In this document: piece after piece, positions 44,021 to 51,848 of the stretch | Layout of the letters: each line of letters opens with the position of its first letter | Numbering within the stretch: the stretch's first letter is position 1 | DNA from: Sphingopyxis sp. | GTDB lineage: Bacteria > Pseudomonadota > Alphaproteobacteria > Sphingomonadales > Sphingomonadaceae | Reading direction: 5' to 3' | Assembly: GCA_013823985.1 (NCBI GenBank) | Contig: PNNB01000036.1 | Location: 52,003-116,002 of the forward strand | DNA length: 64,000 nucleotides | Position numbers and translations under genes: made by a program | Notes under the pieces: model-generated | What the model was told of the DNA's origin: nothing | What the model saw: the letters and a program-made list of their open reading frames with translations, nothing else | Databases searched by the model: none

Positions 44021-46210
44021 ATGCGGAAAAAATATGGTTGGCGTGCAGCGCTGTTCGCGGGAGCAGCTTTTGTTGCTCCGATAGGCGCGGTTCAGGCGCA
44101 GGATTCCGAAGCGCAGCAGGAGGAGGCCTCGCCCAGCCAGAACGAAGAGACCGAAGGCGTCGCCGACATTATCGTTACCGCCCAATATCGGCGCGAAAAT
44201 CTGCAACGCGTGCCGCTGGCAATCTCCAGCATATCGGGCGAATCGCTGCAAAGTGCGGGGGTCAGCGACCTCACCGGTCTTTCAGCGGGGGTTCCGGGCC
44301 TCTATCTGTCCAGCTATTCCACGCTGTCACCGCAGATGTTCATTCGCGGCGTCGGATCCAATGATGATGGCATCACCTCTGAAGGCGCGGTCGGGGTTTA
44401 TCTGGACAGCGTCTATGTCGGACGTGCCTCGTCCGCCTTGTTCGATCTGTTCGATCTGGAACGGGTTGAGGTGCTGCGCGGCCCGCAGGGAACGCTTTAT
44501 GGCCGCAACACCAATGGCGGCGCGATAAAGATTGAAACCACTCAGCCCCGCCCAGATTTCCAGGCCGGCCTTGAGCTAGGATATGGCAATTTCGACCAAC
44601 GATCTGCGCGCGGCATGATTGGCGGGGGCTTGAGCGAAAAGGCCTTTGCCAAGCTGTCCGTCGCCTACAAGGCCCGCGATGGCTGGTCGCGCGATCTGGC
44701 GACCGGACGCAAATTGAATGATGAAGACAGCCTCAGCCTGCGTGGACAGCTTCGGTTTGAGCCGAATGAGGTGATCGATCTCACCTTCAGCATCGACTAT
44801 AGCCGCGACCGCCCGACCAGCAGCTTCAAGGAGGTGATCGGCGGCACGCTGTTCGGGCTATATCAGGAAAGCCCGGATCGTTTCACCGGCTCCTACGATC
44901 TGGCCGAGGCTTTTATCCGGCGCAACATGGTCGGCGGCTCGGCGGTTTTGAATTGGGACTTGGGCGGCGCAAGCCTCTCTGCCGTCACCGGCTATCGCGC
45001 GACCAACATCCACTATACCGAAGATTATGACAGCACGCCCCTTCCGGTCGTCAGCATCGACACGCAGCAGCGCACCCGGCAATTCACGCAGGAATTGCGG
45101 ATTGTGTCGAAAGAGGGGGACTCACCGCTTTCCTGGATCGCCGGCCTGTTCTTCCTCAGCGACCGCGGGCGCGCAACCGACCACTTCATCCTTCCATATT
45201 TCGGCCTTGATGATGAGCTGACGCTTGCCAGGACGCGTACAACCAGCATCGCCGGCTATGGCGAGTTGAGCTATCGCCTGACCCCTGAACTGAAAATCAC
45301 CGTCGGTGCGCGCTACACGCATGAACGCAAACGGCTTGCCCTGCAGCGGCAATATCTGCCGATAGCGGGGGGAGCGCCGGTCGATTTTGTGCCGCTGACC
45401 GAGCCTCGCATATCCTTCGACAATTTCTCGCCGCGTTTCGTTGTGGAATATCAGGCAAGCGAAGCAATCCTTGGCTATGCCAGCCTGACCAAGGGCTTCA
45501 AAAGTGGCGGCTTCAACAATTTTCCTGCCAATCCGGTCGCCGCAGCGACACCCTTCTCGCCTGAGAAGATCACCTCCTATGAAGCGGGTTTCAAGGGCAC
45601 TTTCCTTGATCGCAAATTGCGCCTCAATGCCTCAGCCTTTCTGTACGACTATTCAAACCTGCAGGTATTTGCCCCGATCGATACCGGCGGGCAGGTGCCC
45701 GTTGTGCAGATCACCAATGCCGCCAAGGCACGGGTGAAAGGCTTTGAGATTGAGTTGCAGGCAAATCCCGTCAGCAATTTGCGCCTGTTCGCCAACTATG
45801 CTCATCTTGCCTCGCGCTACCGCGAATTCCAGTTCGGCACGCTTGATCTGTCAGGCAATGCCCTGCCGCGCGCGCCGCGCGATACACTGAACCTGGCGGC
45901 GGAATGGTCGCCGCCCCTTAACGATACATTGGACCTCAACCTGCGCGGCGAATATGTCTACAGCAGCAATCTGTTCTTCTCACCCTTCAACGATCCAGAT
46001 TTACAGACCGGCAATGTCGGCCTGTTCAATGCGTCGCTGCGGCTGGAAAACAACAAACATGGTTGGAGCCTGTCGCTCTATGGCCGCAACCTCACGAACA
46101 AACATTATCTGGCTCATGGAATCGATGCGATGGCGGTTAATTTCGATCTTAAGACCGGGCAGTTGGCGGCCCCCAGGCAATATGGTATCGCGCTTGGCTG
46201 GAAATACTGA
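44021..46210 (+). CDS. TonB-dependent outer-membrane receptor
   Basis: 729 residues. The signal peptide ends IGAVQAQ; an acidic linker follows; the TonB box DIIVTAQ starts at residue 49. The plug (VPLAISSISGESLQSAGV, PQMFIRGVGSNDDG, EVLRGPQGTLYGRNTNGGAI) and barrel (SLTKGFKSGGFNNFP, LRLNASAFLYDYSNLQVF) are typical of the large sphingomonad FepA/Oar-like receptor group linked to catabolic loci. It imports the unknown substrate of the divergent oxidoreductase operon. The TetR gene follows after 21 bases. Confidence 0.92.
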   Translation: MRKKYGWRAALFAGAAFVAPIGAVQAQDSEAQQEEASPSQNEETEGVADIIVTAQYRRENLQRVPLAISSISGESLQSAGVSDLTGLSAGVPGLYLSSYSTLSPQMFIRGVGSNDDGITSEGAVGVYLDSVYVGRASSALFDLFDLERVEVLRGPQGTLYGRNTNGGAIKIETTQPRPDFQAGLELGYGNFDQRSARGMIGGGLSEKAFAKLSVAYKARDGWSRDLATGRKLNDEDSLSLRGQLRFEPNEVIDLTFSIDYSRDRPTSSFKEVIGGTLFGLYQESPDRFTGSYDLAEAFIRRNMVGGSAVLNWDLGGASLSAVTGYRATNIHYTEDYDSTPLPVVSIDTQQRTRQFTQELRIVSKEGDSPLSWIAGLFFLSDRGRATDHFILPYFGLDDELTLARTRTTSIAGYGELSYRLTPELKITVGARYTHERKRLALQRQYLPIAGGAPVDFVPLTEPRISFDNFSPRFVVEYQASEAILGYASLTKGFKSGGFNNFPANPVAAATPFSPEKITSYEAGFKGTFLDRKLRLNASAFLYDYSNLQVFAPIDTGGQVPVVQITNAAKARVKGFEIELQANPVSNLRLFANYAHLASRYREFQFGTLDLSGNALPRAPRDTLNLAAEWSPPLNDTLDLNLRGEYVYSSNLFFSPFNDPDLQTGNVGLFNASLRLENNKHGWSLSLYGRNLTNKHYLAHGIDAMAVNFDLKTGQLAAPRQYGIALGWKY

Positions 46211-46231
46211 ATTTAGAAGGGCTTCCGCAAA

Positions 46232-46879
46232 TTGCCGATCGATAATATGACCAAGCCCAGCAGACCGGGAACGGCAGTTCGCGAGAAGGGACAGCGGCGT
46301 GTTGAGGAAATCCTCGACGTTGCTGTCCGCGTTCTGGTTGATGATGGCTATGGCCTGTTCACCATGCGCCGCATCGCGGAGGCTGCGGACATTCGGCTAA
46401 GCAATCTTCAATATTATTTCAAGACGAAGGAAGACTTGCTCAACGCCCTGTTGAAGCGGACGGTCCAAGATTATGAAGCATCGCTGGAAGGGGTGGCTGG
46501 GAATCGCTCCGGCTCCGCTAAGGCCCGTTTGCTGCGGATCGTCGAGTATCTTCTGAAAGATCAGGAAACCCGCAACAGTTGCCAAATCTTCTGGGAGCTG
46601 TGGGCGATGGCCGGGCGTGATCCCAATATCGGCGCAATCATGAACAGCTATTATGACGCCTATCTCGACAAAATCGCGGATGCCATTCGGCAGGCTGCCC
46701 CAGCGATGCCCAAACGCCAGGCGCAGCGTAATGCCGGCGTAATCGTTGCGCTGATCGAAGGCGCGTCGCTCTTGCGCGGCTTTGGGAAACCCCGGCGTGC
46801 GTCGCTTTCCGGTTATGAACGCTCCATCTTGGCTATTTGTGAGCAACTCGCCATTGAGCCTGACAGCGAAGACAGTTAG
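46232..46879 (+). CDS. TetR-family transcriptional regulator
   Basis: 215 residues from a TTG at 46232, or 210 from ATG 46247. The N-terminal helix-turn-helix is RVEEILDVAVRVLVDDGYG with TMRRIAEAADIRLSNLQYYFKTKEDLL. The ligand-binding helices that follow are divergent (IFWELWAMAGRDPNIG). It is co-directional with the receptor gene and probably represses both that gene and the divergent oxidoreductase operon until the imported compound or a product binds. Confidence 0.9.
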   Translation: MPIDNMTKPSRPGTAVREKGQRRVEEILDVAVRVLVDDGYGLFTMRRIAEAADIRLSNLQYYFKTKEDLLNALLKRTVQDYEASLEGVAGNRSGSAKARLLRIVEYLLKDQETRNSCQIFWELWAMAGRDPNIGAIMNSYYDAYLDKIADAIRQAAPAMPKRQAQRNAGVIVALIEGASLLRGFGKPRRASLSGYERSILAICEQLAIEPDSEDS

Positions 46880-47044
46880 TCTTGGTCTTTCCTGCATCGA
46901 GCATAAGTTCCCCGATTTGCGGCCAAAATGGCAGCGCGATGAAGAGGGGAACCCAAAACTCCAGTTTCCGTTGACATTCCAGGCGGTAGCTAAGCGGTCG
47001 GCAATCTGAACAAACGTCCCGTAATGATGATCCACGCTTTAAAA

Positions 47045-47057
47045 GCCGACTGTCGGC
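47045..47057 (-). terminator. Likely terminator after the copG/traG operon
   Basis: A 6-base perfect stem (GCCGAC/GTCGGC) around one base is followed on the minus strand by TTTT. It lies just after the copG-like stop codon. If active, it would isolate traG/copG transcription from the cargo and trbB. The rest of 46880-47070 shows no gene. Confidence 0.45.
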
Positions 47058-47070
47058 AGTGTCCAACTTT

Positions 47071-47484
47071 TCAGTCATCTCGCGCTTCAACATCCCGCCG
47101 CAACTCGTCCGTTAACCTGGGCCCGGCCTCCAGCTTGCGCGCCAGCACCTCGACAAACCCCTCATAGCGTTCATTGCCCTTCGCCTTCGCGGCGGCGAGT
47201 GCGGAATCTGGCAGCGGCGGGTTGGCGGTGAGCCAGAAGCGGACGAACAGCGCCAGCGTCTCGTTGGTCACTTCGACATGATAGTCTAGCTTGTCGAGCT
47301 GGCGCGCCAGCTTGTCCATGCGGCGGGTGAAGGCAGCCTCGACCCGCTCCGTGTCATCGTGCGTCAGGATCGATTGGAGGGCGGTTTCGAGAATCAATCC
47401 CTGTGTTACACCCAGCCGCCGGGCGTGGCGGGCAAGATCGTCGGCGAGCTGCGCGGGCAATCGGAAGGTGCGCTTGACGATCAT
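47071..47484 (-). CDS. CopG-like ribbon-helix-helix protein, TraG-linked
   Basis: 137 residues. N-terminal ribbon-helix-helix (VKRTFRLPAQLADDLARHARRLGVTQGLILETALQ) followed by coiled-coil-like helices (RRMDKLARQLDKLDYHVEVT). This gene accompanies traG in rlxS-type ICEs and may act as accessory or regulatory DNA-binding protein in transfer. It overlaps traG by four bases. Confidence 0.8.
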   Translation of the reverse strand: MIVKRTFRLPAQLADDLARHARRLGVTQGLILETALQSILTHDDTERVEAAFTRRMDKLARQLDKLDYHVEVTNETLALFVRFWLTANPPLPDSALAAAKAKGNERYEGFVEVLARKLEAGPRLTDELRRDVEARDD

Positions 47485-49463
47485 AATTTGATCCCGTCGC
47501 CGGGATCGAGCGAGGCTTGCCGCGCGGCACCTTGCATCCGGGTTCGCAGCTTTTCGGCGCGCACGGCGTCCTCATCGGCTGAAGCGCCGTCCCCAAAATC
47601 GAACTCTTTGGTCGCTGCCCGCTTGGGCGGTGTGATATCGACGTGCAACGGCAATTCGGGTTCGCGGCGCACCCCGGCATTGGCGGGATCGGCCTTGGCG
47701 GGCGGGCCAGGGTTGGGCTTGGGGCCGTTCGAGGGTGCTGGACCATGCCAGTCGTCATCGGGTGGTCGCTTGGGCCGCAGTGTCTTCGGATCAGGCGCGG
47801 GCAGCAGTCGCGTCTGGAATTGCGGATCGGCATAGTAGCGCGCTTTTTCGGCAAGAATAGGTGGCACTCCCGACATCAAAACGATCTCCTGATGTTCGGG
47901 GAGCTGAAGGATTTCGCCCTGGGTGAGCAAAGGCCGCGAGGTTTCCGAACGAGAGATCATCAAATGGCCGAGCCAAGGCGACAGGCGATGGCCGGCATAG
48001 TTCTTCATCGCGCGCTGTTCGGTGGTGGTGCCGAGCGATTCCGAAACCCGTTTGGCGGTATGATCGTCGTTGGTCGCAAACGTCACACGGACATGGCAAT
48101 TGTCGAGGATCGAGTTGTGCTGGCCATAAGCCTTCTCGATCTGGTTGAGCGACTGCGCGATCAGGAATGCCTTGAGGCCATAACCCGCCATGAAGGCGAG
48201 CGCGCTTTCGAAGAAGTCGAGCCGCCCCAGCGCGGGGAACTCGTCTAGCAGGATGAGCACGCGGTGCCGATCGCCCTTCGGGGTCAACTCCTCGGTCAGC
48301 CGCCGTCCGATCTGGTTGAGGATGAGCCGGATCAGCGGCTTGGTCCGGCTGATGTCCGATGGCGGAACGACGAGATAGAGCGTGGCCGGGCTGGCCCCAT
48401 CGACAAGATCGGTGATCCGCCAATCCGAACGCCCGGTCACCTCGGCGACGACAGGATCGCGATAGAGGCCGAGATAAGACATGGCTGTGGACAGCACGCC
48501 CGATCGCTCGTTGTCGGACTTGTTGAGCAGTTCGCGCGCGGCGCTGGCGACGACGGGGTGCGGCCCCGCCTCGCCCAGATGCGGCGTCTTCATCATCGCA
48601 TCGAGCGTCGCCTCGATCTTCTGCTTCGGATTGGAGAGGAACGCCGCAACCCCGGCCAGCGTCTTGTCGGATTCGGCATAAAGCACATGGAGGATCGCGC
48701 CGACCAGCAGGCCGTGGCTGGTCTTCTCCCAATGGTTGCGCTTCTCGAGACTGCCTTCGGGATCGACCAGCACATCGGCGACATTCTGGACGTCGCGCAC
48801 CTCCCAGATGCCGCGCCGCACTTCGAGCAACGGATTGTAGGCCGACGAAGCCGGGTTGGTCGGATCGAACAGCAAAACCCGGTTGAAGCCTGAGCGGAAG
48901 CCCGCCGTCAGCTCCCAGTTCTCACCCTTGATGTCGTGGACGATCGCAGACCCCGGCCAGGTCAGCAGCGTCGGGATCACCAGCCCGACGCCCTTGCCCG
49001 ATCGCGTCGGTGCGAAGCACAGGACATGCTCCGGCCCGTCGTGTCGGAGATAGTTGCGCTCGAACCGGCCCAGCACGACACCATTGTCAGCAAGCAGGCC
49101 CGCCCGCTTGATCTCGCGCCGTTTCGCCCAGCGCGCCGAACCGTAAGTGGTGGCATTGCTGCCCTCTCGGCCCCGCCAGACCGACATGGCGATGGCGACC
49201 ACGATGGCGGCGAACCCGCCCGATACGGCAATCAGTCCAGCGGTGTCGAAGATCTTGGGGGCATAGGCGTCGAAACTGAACCACCACCAGAACAGGTCCC
49301 AGGGCCGATAGATCGGCAGCCCCAGCAAGCCGAACCAGGGTTCGCCGAGTTCGGGCTGATAGGCGAGCGCCGCTGCCGTCCACTGGGTCGCGCCCCAGAC
49401 CCCGGCCAAGGTGATGAATGCCACCGCTATGACCTGACCCCAAAAAATCTTGCTTGCCGACAT
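47481..49463 (-). CDS. traG: Type IV coupling protein TraG/VirD4
   Basis: 660 residues. Two membrane segments in the first 95 residues, then the ATPase domain: Walker A FAPTRSGKGVGL near residues 150-161, Walker B RVLILLDEFPALGRLDFFE, and the TraG/VirD4 features GSAIVHDIKGENW and NDDHTAKRVSESLGTTT. It is the inner-membrane motor that hands the relaxase-DNA complex to the Trb channel. The C-terminal 110 residues are proline-rich and variable. Upstream on the other strand lies the toxin-antitoxin operon. Confidence 0.95.
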   Translation of the reverse strand: MSASKIFWGQVIAVAFITLAGVWGATQWTAAALAYQPELGEPWFGLLGLPIYRPWDLFWWWFSFDAYAPKIFDTAGLIAVSGGFAAIVVAIAMSVWRGREGSNATTYGSARWAKRREIKRAGLLADNGVVLGRFERNYLRHDGPEHVLCFAPTRSGKGVGLVIPTLLTWPGSAIVHDIKGENWELTAGFRSGFNRVLLFDPTNPASSAYNPLLEVRRGIWEVRDVQNVADVLVDPEGSLEKRNHWEKTSHGLLVGAILHVLYAESDKTLAGVAAFLSNPKQKIEATLDAMMKTPHLGEAGPHPVVASAARELLNKSDNERSGVLSTAMSYLGLYRDPVVAEVTGRSDWRITDLVDGASPATLYLVVPPSDISRTKPLIRLILNQIGRRLTEELTPKGDRHRVLILLDEFPALGRLDFFESALAFMAGYGLKAFLIAQSLNQIEKAYGQHNSILDNCHVRVTFATNDDHTAKRVSESLGTTTEQRAMKNYAGHRLSPWLGHLMISRSETSRPLLTQGEILQLPEHQEIVLMSGVPPILAEKARYYADPQFQTRLLPAPDPKTLRPKRPPDDDWHGPAPSNGPKPNPGPPAKADPANAGVRREPELPLHVDITPPKRAATKEFDFGDGASADEDAVRAEKLRTRMQGAARQASLDPGDGIKL

Positions 49464-49608
49464 GCGCGCGACTCCATGATGGTGGAATCATGCCAATGAG
49501 TCGTGTGGATGCGCCGATTCAAGGCGTTCCGAGACCTGATCGCAGCCTAGCGCAAAGAGACAGGCGCTGGCGTAGGTTCGCCCCATCTGGCCAATCCCAT
49601 TGACTTGC

Positions 49609-49626
49609 AGTAACATATATGTTACT
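49609..49626. promoter_or_regulatory. 18-base perfect palindrome, operator of the toxin-antitoxin operon
   Basis: AGTAACATATATGTTACT is a perfect palindrome ending 14 bases before the toxin start codon. A -35-like TTGACT lies at 49600-49605, so the palindrome covers the promoter spacer and -10 zone. Autorepression by the antitoxin or toxin-antitoxin complex is the expected role. Confidence 0.65.
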
Positions 49627-49640
49627 CGAAGGGCCATTGG

Positions 49641-49970
49641 ATGACTGTTCAAGAATATATCCGCGCCGATGGCGGCAATCTGTTCCGCGACTGGTTTGAG
49701 GAACTCGATCCGCAGGCTGCGGCGAAAGTGACGACCGGGTTGTTGCGGCTCGAACTCGGCAATGTCTCGAACGTCAAATGGATCGGCGGCGGGCTTGGCG
49801 AATACCGGATCGACTGGGGGCCGGGCTACCGGCTCTATCTGATGCGGGACGGCAACGAACTGATTATCTTGTTCGCGGGCGGCACCAAGCGACGCCAAAA
49901 GGCAGACATCAAGGGAGCAAGGTTGCTTCTCGACGAATACAGGGCGCGCAAGACAGCGACGAAAAGGTGA
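49641..49970 (+). CDS. RelE/HigB-like toxin of a type II toxin-antitoxin pair
   Basis: 109 residues of the phage-derived Gp49/addiction-module killer type: FRDWFEELDPQAAAKVTTGLLRLELGN, then VKWIGGGLGEYRIDWGPGYRLYLMRDGNELIILFAGGTKRRQ, the beta-sheet core with the basic active-site region. Such toxins are mRNA interferases acting at the ribosome. Toxin precedes antitoxin, as in higBA systems. It would stabilise the ICE in its host. Confidence 0.85.
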   Translation: MTVQEYIRADGGNLFRDWFEELDPQAAAKVTTGLLRLELGNVSNVKWIGGGLGEYRIDWGPGYRLYLMRDGNELIILFAGGTKRRQKADIKGARLLLDEYRARKTATKR

Positions 49971-49974
49971 CGAC

Positions 49975-50298
49975 ATGACGATGACACGCGATTTCAAGGA
50001 AACGGTAAAGGACCGCGCGGGCCGCGATCCAGCTTTTGCCAGGGCGCTGCTCGATGAGGCGGCAACCCTCTTTCTCAACGGCGATCCGCACACTGCGCGG
50101 CTGATCCTGCGCGATCTCGTCAACGCCTCGCTTGGCTTCGAGACGCTGGCGGCAGAAACGTGCCGGCCGAGCAAGAGCCTTCATCGGATGCTCTCGGATA
50201 AGGGCAATCCGAGCATGGACAACCTCGCCGCGATCTTCGGCGCGGTGCGCAAGCAACTGGGGGTTAGCATCAAAGCTGAGGCGGTAAGCGCCGGGTAG
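49975..50298 (+). CDS. HTH antitoxin partner (HigA-like)
   Basis: 107 residues, four bases after the toxin stop (a second ATG lies two codons in). The C-terminal half is a Cro/C1-like helix-turn-helix (FETLAAETCRPSKSLHRMLSDKGNPSMDNLAAIFGAVRKQLGV). It neutralises the toxin and probably binds the palindrome at 49609-49626. Confidence 0.85.
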   Translation: MTMTRDFKETVKDRAGRDPAFARALLDEAATLFLNGDPHTARLILRDLVNASLGFETLAAETCRPSKSLHRMLSDKGNPSMDNLAAIFGAVRKQLGVSIKAEAVSAG

Positions 50299-50338
50299 GA
50301 CAATTGCGAAACGCAATTTCGCTTGGGGGGAGTTCAAA

Positions 50339-51805
50339 ATGGGGGAAGCAAAGGCGAAGCGCGAACGACGCCTTGGGCGCGAGAAGCTGAGCAAACCGAT
50401 CTCCCGGTCTCGTTTCAACCTTCTCGCTATAGGGACTCGGTTGTCTCCGGCAGGCTTTCTCTATGAGGAAGTCGCGTATTGGGCTGATGTCGAAGAGCGC
50501 GTCATAGGGTTAATCGCCCGCGATATAACGGACAACGACTACTACTGGTCATTGCTGGCTCGAGACCGCAATGGCCGATTCCGCTCTGCCGATTTTGATG
50601 CCAGTCTTCGTTCAGCCGAATATGCGACTGTCGCCCTTCGAGAAAGGATTGCAACTGCGGTCACCGAGGACGATCTGAGCGTGCTGGGTACGCAAGGTGA
50701 CGAAACCAACCACCCTACTGATCTTCTTTCGGTTCCAGGTGGGACGAAGCCAGAGGATCTGCATCCTAATTTCCGTTTGCTGCTGGAAACTCCCGGACGC
50801 GCTCCAGCGCGAGCCGTATTTCGTGAACTTGGGCCGTGGCTTGCTCCAAGCGACCCGCACTTTGTGAAGGAGTTCCAAACCAAGCAATTCGATCAACGAC
50901 TTTGGGAGCTTTATCTCTGGGCAATGCTGCGAGAATTGGGCTACGACGTCACGCAACCCGAGGCTCCCGATTTTCATTGCCGATCGCCCCTTGCAGAATT
51001 CACGGTTGAAGCCACGACGTGCGCTCCATCGGTAGATGGAGTCCTTGCAGATCATCCGGAACCCAAATCCAAAGAGGAAATCAGAGAGTTCCTAGATCAC
51101 TATATGCCAATGAAATTTGGCGGCTCCCTTACCTCCAAGCTGAAGAAGAAGAACGCCGCAGGCGAGAGCTATTGGGAACGAGGACCGGGCGCGGAAAAGC
51201 CGTTCGTTATCGCCATTGCAGATTTTCACCGCCCAGGCGGCGATGGCGAGGTTGGCTCGATGACGTGGACGCAAGAAGCGCTTTGGCTTTATCTGTTCGG
51301 GAGCCGCATCGAATGGGAGTTCGTTGACGGGAGTCTCTCCGTCCGTTCCGTGAAAATCGGGAGCCATAAATACAAGGGCAAGACCGTCGAAACGGGATTC
51401 TTCGATCTACCGGGTGCGGAAAATGTCTCAGCCGTTGTGTTCTCCAATGCGGGAACTCTGGCCAAGTTTGATCGCATGGGAGTGGATGCCGGGTATGCTC
51501 CTGACGACCACCGCTATTTCCGCATCGGAATGCGGCTCGATCCAGATCCAAACGCAGTGGTGGGTACTCCGTTTAGCGATGAGATTGTTGCCGACTGCAG
51601 CGAGGGTTGGTCCGATGAAATTCAGGTGTTCCACAATCCGAACGCCAGATTGCCTCTATCCCTAGACGCGTTCGCCGGCACTACCCAGCATCGATTCGAA
51701 GATGGTAATCACGTTGCATATTCAGTGGGCACACCCGTTCTCAGCTCACAAACACTCATCATGCGCATTGTCGGTGACGATCAGATTGAAGAAGCGAGCG
51801 TCTAA
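50339..51805 (+). CDS. Uncharacterised 488-residue protein with nuclease-like core
   Basis: No named family is recognised. The N-terminus is basic (GEAKAKRERRLGREKL). Near residues 180-225 is a helix FDQRLWELYLWAMLRELGYDV followed by APDFHCRSPLAEFTVEATT. This helix-Glu, Asp, then Glu-x-Thr arrangement resembles the PD-(D/E)XK nuclease fold with the lysine replaced. The C-terminal part is beta-rich. The gene follows the toxin-antitoxin pair in the same direction after 40 bases and precedes the convergent relaxase gene, a position where ICEs often carry defence cargo. A restriction or anti-mobile-element role is only an inference. Confidence 0.6.
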   Translation: MGEAKAKRERRLGREKLSKPISRSRFNLLAIGTRLSPAGFLYEEVAYWADVEERVIGLIARDITDNDYYWSLLARDRNGRFRSADFDASLRSAEYATVALRERIATAVTEDDLSVLGTQGDETNHPTDLLSVPGGTKPEDLHPNFRLLLETPGRAPARAVFRELGPWLAPSDPHFVKEFQTKQFDQRLWELYLWAMLRELGYDVTQPEAPDFHCRSPLAEFTVEATTCAPSVDGVLADHPEPKSKEEIREFLDHYMPMKFGGSLTSKLKKKNAAGESYWERGPGAEKPFVIAIADFHRPGGDGEVGSMTWTQEALWLYLFGSRIEWEFVDGSLSVRSVKIGSHKYKGKTVETGFFDLPGAENVSAVVFSNAGTLAKFDRMGVDAGYAPDDHRYFRIGMRLDPDPNAVVGTPFSDEIVADCSEGWSDEIQVFHNPNARLPLSLDAFAGTTQHRFEDGNHVAYSVGTPVLSSQTLIMRIVGDDQIEEASV

Positions 51806-51848
51806 CTGGCTTTGCGATGAGGCGATGCCGAGTCCTGTTTGCGTTACG

